From Acidobacteriota bacterium (GTDB lineage: Bacteria > Acidobacteriota > Terriglobia > Bryobacterales > Bryobacteraceae), in NCBI GenBank assembly GCA_023436715.1, contig JAEZIJ010000157.1, positions 1 to 18,227 on the forward strand: DNA of 18,227 nt, in the 5' to 3' direction. Every line of letters begins with the position of its first letter. Position 1 is the stretch's first letter. The position numbers and the translations under genes were made by a program. The notes under the pieces are model-generated. The model had not been told where the DNA came from and made no database searches. It was given only the letters and a program-made list of their open reading frames with translations. This document shows, in pieces, positions 1 through 7,571 of the stretch.

Positions 1-125
1 AAAGCCGGGCTTGGAATCGGCAGACGAATCGCGATCGCATCAAGATCAACTGGAAGTTCGATCGCAGAGCCGCTCGTCGCAAGTTCGGCTACAAAAGGAA
101 TCCTTTCACGCGGTCAGAGACCTAG
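1..125 (+). CDS. IS630-like transposase, C-terminal end (5' truncated by window)
   Basis: A reading frame open from the left window edge ends at TAG 123-125. Its 40 visible residues are rich in Arg and Lys and include the stretches NRDRIKINWKFDRRAARRKF and GYKRNPFTRSET. From memory, this basic tail (INW-x-FDR-x-AARKKFGYKR) is typical of IS630-family transposases of acidobacteria and related soil bacteria. That family inserts at TA and carries a DDE nuclease domain upstream of this tail, which would lie outside the window. Recognition rests on the tail alone, so it could belong to a decayed copy. No clear terminal inverted repeat is visible after the stop; only an imperfect hairpin at 130-146 follows. 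Confidence 0.5.
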   Translation, partial: SRAWNRQTNRDRIKINWKFDRRAARRKFGYKRNPFTRSET

Positions 126-248
126 AGTTCCGGGAAAGTTTTCCGGAGCGTTTGCGCGTGCTGCGCGAGCAAGGGAAAACGGTCGTCAACCACCTATGGC
201 CGTTCGACAGCGCTATGTACAATACTGGTGTCGAAATCGAGAGCTCGA
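126..248. other. Intergenic stretch after the IS630-like fragment
   Basis: No gene is supported here. An imperfect inverted repeat at 130-146 (CCGGGAAA, one base, TTTTCCGG) follows the transposase stop and may be its transcription end or part of an IS end. TACAAT at 220-225 resembles a -10 box about 24 bases before the start of the next gene, but I see no convincing -35 partner. Confidence 0.4.
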
Positions 249-863
249 ATGAAATCCGCAGTCCTACTCGCGCTGATACTGCTTCGACCTCCTGGCTCCG
301 CTCGAACGGCAGACTCCGGCCGACCTGGCCATGGCGTATCTGCTGGGCGCGGCGTTGCTGCGGGACCAACAGGTCGATCGCGCGCCCAGAAGGTAATCGA
401 CCCGATGCTCAGGCGCGGCGATTCGGCCGAAGCCCGGTTGCTCTTGGGAACCGTCAAACTCGACGCCCTGGATTTCGAAGGCGCCATTGCCGACCTGAAG
501 AGAGCCTCGGAGCTGAATCCGCAGCTTCCGGAACTCCACTCCTACCTGGGACGCAGCTACCAGACCGGAGACACCGCCGCTGCACGCCTTGCTTTTCAAA
601 AAGAGCTCGAGCTGAACCCGAACGATTTTGAATCGAACCTTCAACTCGGGGCCGTTCACCTCGCCGCAAGCCAACTCGAAGATGCTCGAACCGTGCTGGA
701 AAGGGTCCTCAAAGGCACGCCGCACTTCATCCATGCGCACATCCTGCTGGCCACGGTTTACTACCGTTTGGGGCGAAGGGCCGATGGCGACAGCGAAAAG
801 GCGCTCGCGCAGAAACTGACGATGGAGGAAGGAGCCAGGCAGCGTGGCGAGATAAAGAATTGA
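249..863 (+). pseudogene. TPR-repeat protein, probably decayed (two compensating frameshifts)
   Basis: The frame from ATG 249 is open for 204 codons. It starts with a short hydrophobic export-signal-like stretch (MKSAVLLALILL) and ends with TPR-like helices from about residue 47 onward (ARLLLGTVKLDALDFEGAIA, ELNPQLPELHSYLGRSYQ, ELNPNDFESNLQLG, ARTVLERVLKGTPHF). TPRs are helical protein-binding scaffolds. Between about 289 and 386 the in-frame product is unstructured (Pro/Gly/Arg-rich), while the frame one base over reads LERQTPADLAMAYLLGAALL then RDQQVDRA. That is plausible TPR sequence and leads directly into QKVIDPMLRRGD of the main frame. So the reading frame appears shifted near 285-290 and shifted back near 385. 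The lost helix, and an abrupt join at SNLQLGAVHLAASQ that looks like a missing repeat, suggest a relic. Sequencing error is the alternative. No strong ribosome-binding site is visible. Confidence 0.6.
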
Positions 864-868
864 ACAGA

Positions 869-896
869 TGGGGGCAGACGTCGCCGCCGGCCCCCA
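869..896. terminator. Hairpin between convergent genes, probable bidirectional terminator
   Basis: A perfect 7-bp stem, TGGGGGC (869-875) and GCCCCCA (890-896), encloses a 14-base loop. It lies between the TPR gene stop (863) and the stop of the convergent receptor gene (903). Read on the minus strand, the sequence beyond the stem is fairly T-rich (TCTGTTCAATTCTTT), so termination of the receptor transcript is the better supported role. Confidence 0.55.
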
Positions 897-902
897 CGAA
901 CC

Positions 903-3900
903 TCAGAACAGGAATTTCACCGCCATCATGATCACACGCCGCCCTTCCTTCTGAGTGGCGTAGCCGAACAGAGGAGTGTTGACCTGTCCGGTAGTTCCGT
1001 TGAAGCCCAGAGTCAGGTTGGACCCGCCCGGGAAGGACCACAGCGGATGGTTCAGGAAGTTATATCCGTCGAACCGGAACTGCAGCTTCTTACCCTCGCG
1101 GATGTCGAAGTTCTTGAATAACCCCAGATCTGCGTTGAAGAATGCCGGCCCGTAGATCACCGGAAGCGTAGTCGGCCCGTTCTGGCCGATCTGTGTGGGT
1201 ATCGCGAAGCAACTCCCGTTGATGTACTGATGGGGCGCCAGGTTCGCCGTGGGGTCGCACGTCACCAGCGGCCGCAACCCGATATCCGTTGTGCCCAGCA
1301 GTGACGCACTGCTTACGTTGTAATTCGTACCGGGAACCTTGAAATTGTTCAGGTTCATGCTGAAGTTGTTGCCACGGTTGCCAGTCAGGTTGGCCCCGCT
1401 TTGCAGTTGCAGGATGCCGGAGACCTGCCAGCCGTTCACGAACCCGCCGGCCACTTTGTTCCTTGAGAAGTTGCCCAATTCAACAGAGTAGGCCGCGTTG
1501 AACACATGCGTCCGGTTGCCTTGCTGCACACCGTAGTTATTCCCCATATTGAACGAGTCATATGTGGAACTGATGATGCCCAGTGCCTTGCCGTACGTGT
1601 AGTTCAGGTTAACCGTGTAGCGGCCTTTCGTCCGTACCCACGTTGCCTGCATGGCATTGTAATTCGCGTAGATACCGTGGGTGGCGAGGTTGACGGCGGA
1701 AAACCCTTGCAGCGGACGGAAGTTGTTCGCGACGAGCAGATTGGGGTCCGCGCCCCCGTTTTTCGACGAAAGCATCGAGCCAATCGGCACAAGGTTGACG
1801 CTGCTGCCGATGCCGCCGGTGTATGCGAGGTCCGTGCTTTGGTTCCCGACGTAGGCGACTTCGAGGAGGCTCGACCATGGCAGCCGCTGCGCGATCGTGA
1901 AGCTGTAGCTCTTGGTCAGGGGCTGCCTATCGTCTTTCCTGTCTACCGCGCCGGGAGACGGCGCGGCGCTCGAAAAGTTCATGGTGTCGAGGTCCCGCGC
2001 CATGAGCGGCCTGGCATTGGGCCCGCTGCTTGCGACGTAAGGCGACAGGCCGACGCCCTGGTTATTGCTGAGGTTGATCGTCTGGACGTTGGCGGCAACG
2101 TCAAGCCCGGTCGTGAACTGCCCCGAGTGGAAGTAGTACATTCCCCATCCGCCGCGTATGACGGTCTTGCCGTTTCCGAAGACATCATAAGCAAGGCCGA
2201 AACGCGGCTGGTAGAACGCCGCTTTCGTCGGGAAACCCCCGAGAGGAACGCTGGGGTCACGTTTGTTCCAGAGGAATCCGCAATAGTCGGTGGATTTGCA
2301 GCTCGTGTTGTACTTCGAGTAATCGAAGATCGAAAAGCCGTACCCGAGATTGTCCACCCAAGGGGTGAAGTGGCTGAGCCGGAGACCTACTTCAAAAGTG
2401 AGGCGCTTCGTCACCTTCCAGGAATCCTGAACAAACCCCTCGTAAGTGTCGTACGAAATGTCGTTCACGCGGTTGAAGGAGTACTGCTGGAAGGCGTGCA
2501 GGTTGCCGAGCAGCATGTCCGCGTAGTCGGTGCCCACAGAGTTGGGGTTGCTGGTAGCGTTGAATGTCATCGCCCCCATCGAGGCGTTGCTTGCCGGCTG
2601 CGCGTTCCGTATGTGCTCGTAGAAGAAGCCGGCCTTCAGCGTGTGCCTGCCCCACACCTTCGCTACTATGTCGCTGAAACTGGGCAGCCACTTGTTCGCG
2701 TACAAGCCCGCCGAGGGGCCGCCGATCTCGAAGCCGCCGTACTGGTTGATGCGCGCCAGTTCCGATCCGCCGCTGAAGTTCGGGAACTGCGCGACGCCGT
2801 TCTTATAGAGCCCCTTGTAGTTGTACCCGATCTTCGTACGGTCAACCTTCGACGGATCTTCAAACACGTTCGGGAACCCAATGAACGTGTACCCGAACAC
2901 GAACTCATTGGTCATCGTTGGGCTGAAAACGTGGGTCAACGAGGCTGTGACCGAGTCCGACCGGTTCTTTCCAAGTACGTTCGTCGGGTAAGGAAGCTGC
3001 TGGGTAGTATTGTTCGACCACAACTGGACCGGGAACCTCTGCAATTCCCGCTGCAGATTGTAGCGGACAAAGAGCTTCGTGTTGTCGCTGATGTTGTAGT
3101 CAACCCGCGACATCCACTGGTGGTTGTTCTGGTTGAAAGTCAGATCGTCGGTCCAGTTGTAACCGCCGTTTGAATTGGGCTCCGTGTTCGGCGCCGGATA
3201 GAGCTTCATCAAGGCCTGCATGTTGGGGTCTATCGCGGATGCCGGGATCCTCCCGTCCGGGTACAGAGCGAGGTTCGCGGCGTTGATGTTGCGAGGCGCG
3301 GAGCCGGACGCCGTGATGTTGCCCAGTTTCGCCGTTTCTGCTGGAGAGAAATCCCCCTGGACCATGCCCGAGGTGGGAACCGTTGCCCGCAGCAGGCCGG
3401 TATCGAGCACCTGGTAGAAGTACTCATATCCCGTGAAGAAGAAAAGCTTGGTGCGGCTCTTGTTGATGCCGGTCCCTGGGATCACCAGAGGCCCGCTGAG
3501 CGTGCCGCCCGGATAGAAGTACTTGTTTTGCGCGCGCGGCTTGCCGTTCTGGTTCGAAAGCCAGTCATTCGAGTTCAGGGCGTAGTGCCTGGCGGAAAAG
3601 AATCCCGAACCGTGGAAAGTTTGGCCGCCCGATTTGGCGACGGAACTGATCACCGCCGGCCCTTTCTGGTTTTCCGCGCTGAAGTTCGACATGGTCACCT
3701 TGAACTCGGCAATCATGTCCGAATTGGGATTGACCGGCGTATCGCAGTTACATCCCGGGTCCGAAACGTGGGCCCCGTCGGCCGTGATGTCCAGCGTGTT
3801 GCTGGGCAGACCGTTGTAGGAAAACGCATCGTTCAGAGGGCTCTGGCTGCCGGCGTTGCCGTTCGCGTTGATGCCGATCGTCTGGCCGGAGAAGTTCGCC

Positions 3901-4418
3901 GCGTTCGATGTCCCGTTCTTGATGCTGAATCCGGGCATGATCTTGATGTACTCGGCGGCGTTGCTCCCCACCTGGACGAAGTTGTCCAGTTGCTTCATGT
4001 TCAGAGTTGTGGACTTCTCGCCCGAATCTACCGGGACGAGCATGTCTACGCTGTCGGATACCACGACGCTCTCACTCGTGCTGCCGAGTTTCAAGCTCAC
4101 GTTGACGTTACGTCTCTCGCCGCCGCCCAGGGCGATGCTGGTTTCTCTGTAGTTCTCGAATCCGGAGGCGGTGACAGTCAATTCGTAAGTACCCACTGGG
4201 ACGGAAGCGAACGTGAAATATCCCTGCTGGTTCGTTGCTGTTTCCCGGAGAGAGCCGGACCGTTCGTCACGCAGTTTTACAGTCGCCTGCGCGACGAGAG
4301 CTTGCGTGGGATCCGATACGACTCCGGTCAAAGTTGCGTAAAGTGACTGCGCTGGGAGGCTTGTCGCAACAGCGCAAAGAAATAGAGATACCGCCAGGAT
4401 GGTTCTCAACCTAACCAT
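903..4418 (-). CDS. Oar-like TonB-dependent outer-membrane receptor with carboxypeptidase-regulatory-like domain
   Basis: The product is 1171 residues long. Residues 1-24 form a signal peptide (hydrophobic ILAVSLFLCAVA, cleavage near LPAQ/S). Residues about 26-110 are a CarboxypepD_reg-like beta-sandwich (TGVVSDPTQALV, then NQQGYFTFASVPVGTYEL). A plug-like region follows, then a long beta-barrel rich in Asn, Tyr and aromatic strands, ending in a terminal Phe (MMAVKFLF), as expected for outer-membrane assembly. Very large receptors of this design are a hallmark of Acidobacteriota and are thought to import oligosaccharides or peptides; the substrate cannot be read from sequence. The start at ATG 4416-4418 is preceded by AAAGGGG at good spacing. 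A promoter candidate lies at 4484-4512. The gene stands alone, divergent from the cbb operon. No frame damage is seen. Confidence 0.9.
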   Translation of the reverse strand: MVRLRTILAVSLFLCAVATSLPAQSLYATLTGVVSDPTQALVAQATVKLRDERSGSLRETATNQQGYFTFASVPVGTYELTVTASGFENYRETSIALGGGERRNVNVSLKLGSTSESVVVSDSVDMLVPVDSGEKSTTLNMKQLDNFVQVGSNAAEYIKIMPGFSIKNGTSNAANFSGQTIGINANGNAGSQSPLNDAFSYNGLPSNTLDITADGAHVSDPGCNCDTPVNPNSDMIAEFKVTMSNFSAENQKGPAVISSVAKSGGQTFHGSGFFSARHYALNSNDWLSNQNGKPRAQNKYFYPGGTLSGPLVIPGTGINKSRTKLFFFTGYEYFYQVLDTGLLRATVPTSGMVQGDFSPAETAKLGNITASGSAPRNINAANLALYPDGRIPASAIDPNMQALMKLYPAPNTEPNSNGGYNWTDDLTFNQNNHQWMSRVDYNISDNTKLFVRYNLQRELQRFPVQLWSNNTTQQLPYPTNVLGKNRSDSVTASLTHVFSPTMTNEFVFGYTFIGFPNVFEDPSKVDRTKIGYNYKGLYKNGVAQFPNFSGGSELARINQYGGFEIGGPSAGLYANKWLPSFSDIVAKVWGRHTLKAGFFYEHIRNAQPASNASMGAMTFNATSNPNSVGTDYADMLLGNLHAFQQYSFNRVNDISYDTYEGFVQDSWKVTKRLTFEVGLRLSHFTPWVDNLGYGFSIFDYSKYNTSCKSTDYCGFLWNKRDPSVPLGGFPTKAAFYQPRFGLAYDVFGNGKTVIRGGWGMYYFHSGQFTTGLDVAANVQTINLSNNQGVGLSPYVASSGPNARPLMARDLDTMNFSSAAPSPGAVDRKDDRQPLTKSYSFTIAQRLPWSSLLEVAYVGNQSTDLAYTGGIGSSVNLVPIGSMLSSKNGGADPNLLVANNFRPLQGFSAVNLATHGIYANYNAMQATWVRTKGRYTVNLNYTYGKALGIISSTYDSFNMGNNYGVQQGNRTHVFNAAYSVELGNFSRNKVAGGFVNGWQVSGILQLQSGANLTGNRGNNFSMNLNNFKVPGTNYNVSSASLLGTTDIGLRPLVTCDPTANLAPHQYINGSCFAIPTQIGQNGPTTLPVIYGPAFFNADLGLFKNFDIREGKKLQFRFDGYNFLNHPLWSFPGGSNLTLGFNGTTGQVNTPLFGYATQKEGRRVIMMAVKFLF

Positions 4419-4483
4419 CTAGTTACCCCTTTCTCGTGCCCTGAAGCTGCTACGGGCGCACCTAGACTGATGCCCTGCTAGGG

Positions 4484-4512
4484 AGCATACGCCGGTTCGG
4501 GCCGGCATTCAA
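4484..4512 (-). promoter_or_regulatory. Sigma-70-like promoter of the receptor gene
   Basis: On the minus strand, TTGAAT (4512-4507) and TATGCT (4489-4484) are separated by exactly 17 bases. This predicts a transcript start near 4477 and a leader of about 60 bases. The spacer contains the inverted repeat GCCGG-TTCGGG-CCGGC, which could be an operator or chance in GC-rich DNA. Confidence 0.45.
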
Positions 4513-4617
4513 TAGAAAAAGACTCCAAGTTCCGAAAAGCCCAAGTCGTTGATTTAGATCTGGTAGGCGGTTGTGCGAAGCGCACCAAGGCGGCCCGGTC
4601 ACCTCCGGTTACGCCGG

Positions 4618-4644
4618 TTACACGACTTGTAAACGGCCGTTACA
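4618..4644. promoter_or_regulatory. LysR-type-like operator (candidate CbbR box)
   Basis: The sequence reads TTACA-N5-TGTAA-N7-TTACA: three half-sites forming two overlapping inverted repeats. The first contains the T-N11-A core (TACA-N5-TGTA) expected of LysR-family regulators, which include CbbR, the usual activator of RuBisCO operons. It lies about 120-150 bases before cbbL. No cbbR gene is adjacent, so the regulator would act from elsewhere. The distance to the predicted transcript start (about 100 bases from its proximal edge) is greater than usual for this family, which lowers confidence. Confidence 0.4.
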
Positions 4645-4710
4645 GGCTGACGCTCTGCCCGCTCCCGTCCGGTCCGGTCCGGACGAGCCGTCCGATTTGT
4701 CCCGCCCGCC

Positions 4711-4739
4711 TTGGCATTTTTCTTGATCCGGGTTGTACT
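4711..4739 (+). promoter_or_regulatory. Candidate promoter of the cbb operon
   Basis: TTGGCA (4711-4716) and TGTACT (4734-4739) are 17 bases apart. This predicts a start near 4746 and a leader of about 20 bases before cbbL. The -35 box matches consensus at 5 of 6 positions and the -10 box at 4 of 6, consistent with a promoter that needs an activator. Confidence 0.4.
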
Positions 4740-4765
4740 TGTTAGCAGAGGGGCCAAGGGGACAC

Positions 4766-6217
4766 ATGAGCAAAACTCTCAGCGCAAATGAGCGATACCG
4801 GGCTGGCGTTATACCGTACGCCAAGATGGGCTATTGGGATCCCGATTACGTCCCGAAGGAAACCGACGTGCTTGCGCTGTTCCGCATCACGCCTCAGGAA
4901 GGGGTGGAGCCTGTCGAAGCCGCCGCGGCGGTTGCCGGAGAGTCGTCCACGGCGACATGGACGGTCGTTTGGACCGACCGTCTGACCGCGTGCGAAGTAT
5001 ACCGGGCAAAAGCCTATCGCGTCGATGCCGTGCCGAATTCACCCGGACAGTACTTCGTCTACATCGCTTACGACCTCGATCTGTTCGAGGAAGGTTCCAT
5101 TGCGAATCTGACCGCCTCGATCATCGGCAACGTCTTCGGTTTCAAGGCGATCAAGGCACTGCGCCTGGAAGACATGCGTATCCCCGTGGCCTACGTGAAG
5201 ACCTTCCAGGGACCGGCCACCGGCATAGTCGTGGAGCGCGAGCGGCTGGATAAGTTCGGGCGCCCGCTGCTGGGGGCGACCGTAAAGCCTAAGTTGGGCC
5301 TGTCCGGCAAGAACTATGGCCGCGTCGTCTACGAAGCTCTGAAGGGCGGCCTGGATTTTACCAAGGACGATGAAAACATCAACTCACAGCCGTTCATGCG
5401 CTGGCGGGACCGCTACCTCTACGCTATGGAAGCCGTGAACCGGGCCTCAGCTTCCACAGGTGAGGTGAAAGGGCACTATCTGAACGTCACTGCCGCCACC
5501 ATGGAAGACATGTACGAGCGCGCCGAGTTCGCCAGGGAGCTCGGGTCGGTCATTATCATGATCGATCTCGTGGTGGGTTACACCGCTATCCAAACCATGG
5601 CGAAGTGGTCCCGCAGGAACGACATGATCCTCCACCTCCACCGCGCTGGCAACTCCACGTATTCCCGCCAGAAGAACCACGGCATGAATTTCCGGGTCAT
5701 CTGCAAATGGATGCGCATGGCGGGCGTAGACCACCTGCACGCCGGGACAGTTGTGGGCAAACTGGAAGGCGACCCGCTCATGATCCGCGGCTTCTACGAC
5801 ACGTTGCGCGAGCCGCGCCTGCCCGCTCGCCTCGAAAACGGCCTGTTTTTCGAACAGGATTGGGCCTCGATGCGCATGGTGATGCCCGTCGCTTCCGGCG
5901 GCATACACGCCGGCCAGATGCACCAGTTGCTGCATTACCTGGGCGAGGATGTCGTCCTTCAGTTCGGCGGAGGCACCATCGGCCACCCGCAAGGCATTCA
6001 GGCCGGGGCCACGGCGAACCGCGTCGCAGTCGAGGCGATGATTCAGGCACGCAATGAAGGGCGCGATTACCTGAATGAAGGCCCCGAGATTCTCGAGAAG
6101 GCCGCCAAGTGGTGTCCGCCGCTGCAGGCTGCTCTCGAAACGTGGAAGGACGTGACGTTCAACTATGAATCGACGGACACCGCCGACTTCGTGCCGATGG
6201 CGACCCCGACTTACTAG
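4766..6217 (+). CDS. cbbL: Ribulose-1,5-bisphosphate carboxylase/oxygenase large subunit, red-type Form I
   Basis: This 483-residue protein fixes CO2 onto ribulose-1,5-bisphosphate to give two 3-phosphoglycerates, as L8S8 with CbbS. Active-site elements are intact: GATVKPKLGLS (catalytic Lys), KDDEN with K200 as the carbamylated lysine and D202/E203 as magnesium ligands, H292-R293, H325, loop-6 K332 in VVGKLEGDP, and the phosphate-binding SGGIHAGQ and GGGT motifs. The text is clearly red-type (RAGVIPYAKMGYWDPDY, GKNYGRVVYE, NEGRDY). Position 296 is Asn (HRAGNSTYSRQK), whereas from memory green-type and most proteobacterial Form IC enzymes have His there and red-algal Form ID enzymes have Asn. 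Start 4766 is preferred over an in-frame TTG at 4733 because family homology begins here and AAGGGG lies just upstream. cbbS follows after 32 bases. Confidence 0.97.
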   Translation: MSKTLSANERYRAGVIPYAKMGYWDPDYVPKETDVLALFRITPQEGVEPVEAAAAVAGESSTATWTVVWTDRLTACEVYRAKAYRVDAVPNSPGQYFVYIAYDLDLFEEGSIANLTASIIGNVFGFKAIKALRLEDMRIPVAYVKTFQGPATGIVVERERLDKFGRPLLGATVKPKLGLSGKNYGRVVYEALKGGLDFTKDDENINSQPFMRWRDRYLYAMEAVNRASASTGEVKGHYLNVTAATMEDMYERAEFARELGSVIIMIDLVVGYTAIQTMAKWSRRNDMILHLHRAGNSTYSRQKNHGMNFRVICKWMRMAGVDHLHAGTVVGKLEGDPLMIRGFYDTLREPRLPARLENGLFFEQDWASMRMVMPVASGGIHAGQMHQLLHYLGEDVVLQFGGGTIGHPQGIQAGATANRVAVEAMIQARNEGRDYLNEGPEILEKAAKWCPPLQAALETWKDVTFNYESTDTADFVPMATPTY

Positions 6218-6249
6218 CCAGGAAACATGATTGGAAGGGGCGATCCTAT

Positions 6250-6672
6250 ATGAGACTAACTCAGGGTACGTTTTCTTTTCTTCCGGATCTGACGGATGAG
6301 CAGATACAGATGCAGATCGAATACTGCCTGAAAAAGGGCTGTTCGATCAACATCGAGTATACAGATTGTCCGCACCCGCGCAATTCGTATTGGGAAATGT
6401 GGAACGTGCCGATGTTCGATATCGCCGATCCTGTTGCGATCATGGCGGAAGTCGAAGCGTGCCGGAAGGCGCACCCGCACGATTACGTCAAGGTGAACGC
6501 GTACGATTCCACCCGGGGGCGTGAGACCGTGGCCTTGTCCTTCATCGTGAACCGGCCCGCTAAGGAGCCCGGGTTCCGGCTCGACCGCCAGGAGGCGTCG
6601 GGGCGCTCGATCCGCTACACGCTTCACTCGTACGCGACGGATAAGCCGGAGGGCGAACGGTACAGCAAATGA
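6250..6672 (+). CDS. cbbS: RuBisCO small subunit, red-type
   Basis: The 140-residue subunit caps the RbcL octamer and is needed for assembly and full activity. The N-terminus (LTQGTFSFLPDLTDEQI), the YTDCPHPRNSYWEMW segment, and especially the C-terminal extension after about residue 105 (FRLDRQEASGRSIRYTLHSY, then ATDKPEGERY) mark it as red-type. That extension forms the beta-hairpin lining the central channel and stands in for the long internal loop of green-type small subunits. GGAAGGGG about 11 bases before ATG 6250 supports the start. Its stop overlaps the cbbX start by 4 bases, indicating translational coupling. Confidence 0.96.
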   Translation: MRLTQGTFSFLPDLTDEQIQMQIEYCLKKGCSINIEYTDCPHPRNSYWEMWNVPMFDIADPVAIMAEVEACRKAHPHDYVKVNAYDSTRGRETVALSFIVNRPAKEPGFRLDRQEASGRSIRYTLHSYATDKPEGERYSK

Positions 6673-7571
6673 TTGCGGCAAATGAACAGCCCGTCGATCT
6701 CGACGCCGCACAGCGCGAATCGAACGTCGAGGAGGTCCTGGCCGAGCTTGACACCGAATTGATCGGGCTTCGGCCGGTGAAACTCAGGATCCGTCAGATC
6801 GCCGCGTTGTTGCTGGTTGAGCGGCTTCGCGGGCAGGTGGGACTCAGGGTGCAGCCGCCCTCACTGCACATGTGCTTCACCGGGAGGCCGGGCACCGGGA
6901 AGACCACCGTCGCCCTCCGCATGGCGCAAATCCTGCATCGCCTCGGTTTTGCGCGGCGCGGCCACCTGGTGGTGGCGACCCGGGACGACCTCGTCGGGCA
7001 ATACGTCGGTCACACTGCGCCGAAGACGAAAGAGGTGCTGCAGAAAGCCGTCGGGGGCGTACTGTTCATAGATGAGGCTTACTACCTCTACCGGGCGGAA
7101 AACGAGCGCGACTACGGTCAGGAGGCGATCGAGATCCTCCTACAGTTCATGGAGAACCGGCGGGACGACGTGATCGTGATTCTGGCCGGCTACAAGGAGC
7201 GGATGGATACGTTCTTTCACTCCAATCCCGGCATGCACTCGCGCATCGCGCACCATCTCGATTTCCCGGACTATTCGCTCGACGAACTGATGGAGATCGC
7301 GGAACTCATGGCCCGGCAGCAGATGTACAGGTTCGACGGCGAATCGAGAGCGGCCTTTCGGGAGTACCTGGAACTGCGCATAGCCCAGCCCCACTTCGCC
7401 AACGCGCGCAGCGTCCGCAACGCAATCGACCGCATGAAGCTCCGGCAGGCCATTCGCCTGGTTGAGCGCGGAGGGAGTGTGGCGAAGGAGGAGCTGGCAC
7501 GGCTCGACGCGGCCGACATCCGCCAGAGCAGGGTCTTCTCAGGAGGGCTCAGGCAAGGAGTTGACTTATGA
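6669..7571 (+). CDS. cbbX: CbbX, AAA+ red-type RuBisCO activase
   Basis: CbbX is a ring-forming ATPase that pulls on the RbcL C-terminus to release tight-binding sugar-phosphate inhibitors from red-type RuBisCO. In the 300-residue product, Walker A is GRPGTGKT (72-79), the pore loop is GQYVGHT with Y112, Walker B is VLFIDEAYYLY (D135, E136), the Arg finger is in HSRIAHH (R192), and a sensor-2-like NARSVRNAID lies further on. Length fits the family (about 300-315). It sits exactly where red-type clusters place it, after cbbS, with 4-bp overlaps on both sides (ATGA at 6669 and at 7568). Activity usually requires ribulose bisphosphate as an allosteric ligand. Confidence 0.96.
   Translation: MIAANEQPVDLDAAQRESNVEEVLAELDTELIGLRPVKLRIRQIAALLLVERLRGQVGLRVQPPSLHMCFTGRPGTGKTTVALRMAQILHRLGFARRGHLVVATRDDLVGQYVGHTAPKTKEVLQKAVGGVLFIDEAYYLYRAENERDYGQEAIEILLQFMENRRDDVIVILAGYKERMDTFFHSNPGMHSRIAHHLDFPDYSLDELMEIAELMARQQMYRFDGESRAAFREYLELRIAQPHFANARSVRNAIDRMKLRQAIRLVERGGSVAKEELARLDAADIRQSRVFSGGLRQGVDL

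Larger units (their letters stand above)
4419..4765. other. Divergent intergenic region between receptor gene and cbb operon
   Basis: These 347 bases hold no supported gene. They contain a minus-strand promoter candidate for the receptor (4484-4512), a TTACA/TGTAA inverted-repeat cluster that could be a LysR-type operator (4618-4644), tandem CCGGTTAC copies (4605-4612 and 4614-4621), a short CCGGT-repeat run near 4669-4682, and a plus-strand promoter candidate for cbbL (4711-4739). Confidence 0.6.

Noticed and set aside
125..200. A plus-strand stretch reading FPERLRVLREQGK that resembles the start of an Xre-type helix-turn-helix
   Set aside because: The similarity stops after about a dozen residues and no helix-turn-helix core follows; it is probably chance.
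1506..3173. A 555-codon open frame on the plus strand inside the receptor gene
   Set aside because: It lies wholly antisense to a receptor with a signal peptide, domain order and C-terminal Phe. Its product is low-complexity Val/Arg/Glu text typical of the antisense of GC-rich genes.
4733..4765. An upstream in-frame TTG that would extend CbbL by 11 residues
   Set aside because: The extension overlaps the predicted -10 box, has no ribosome-binding site, and family homology plus AAGGGG support ATG 4766.
5447..5992. A 181-codon minus-strand open frame inside cbbL
   Set aside because: It is fully antisense to intact RuBisCO sequence, with no start signal or domain.
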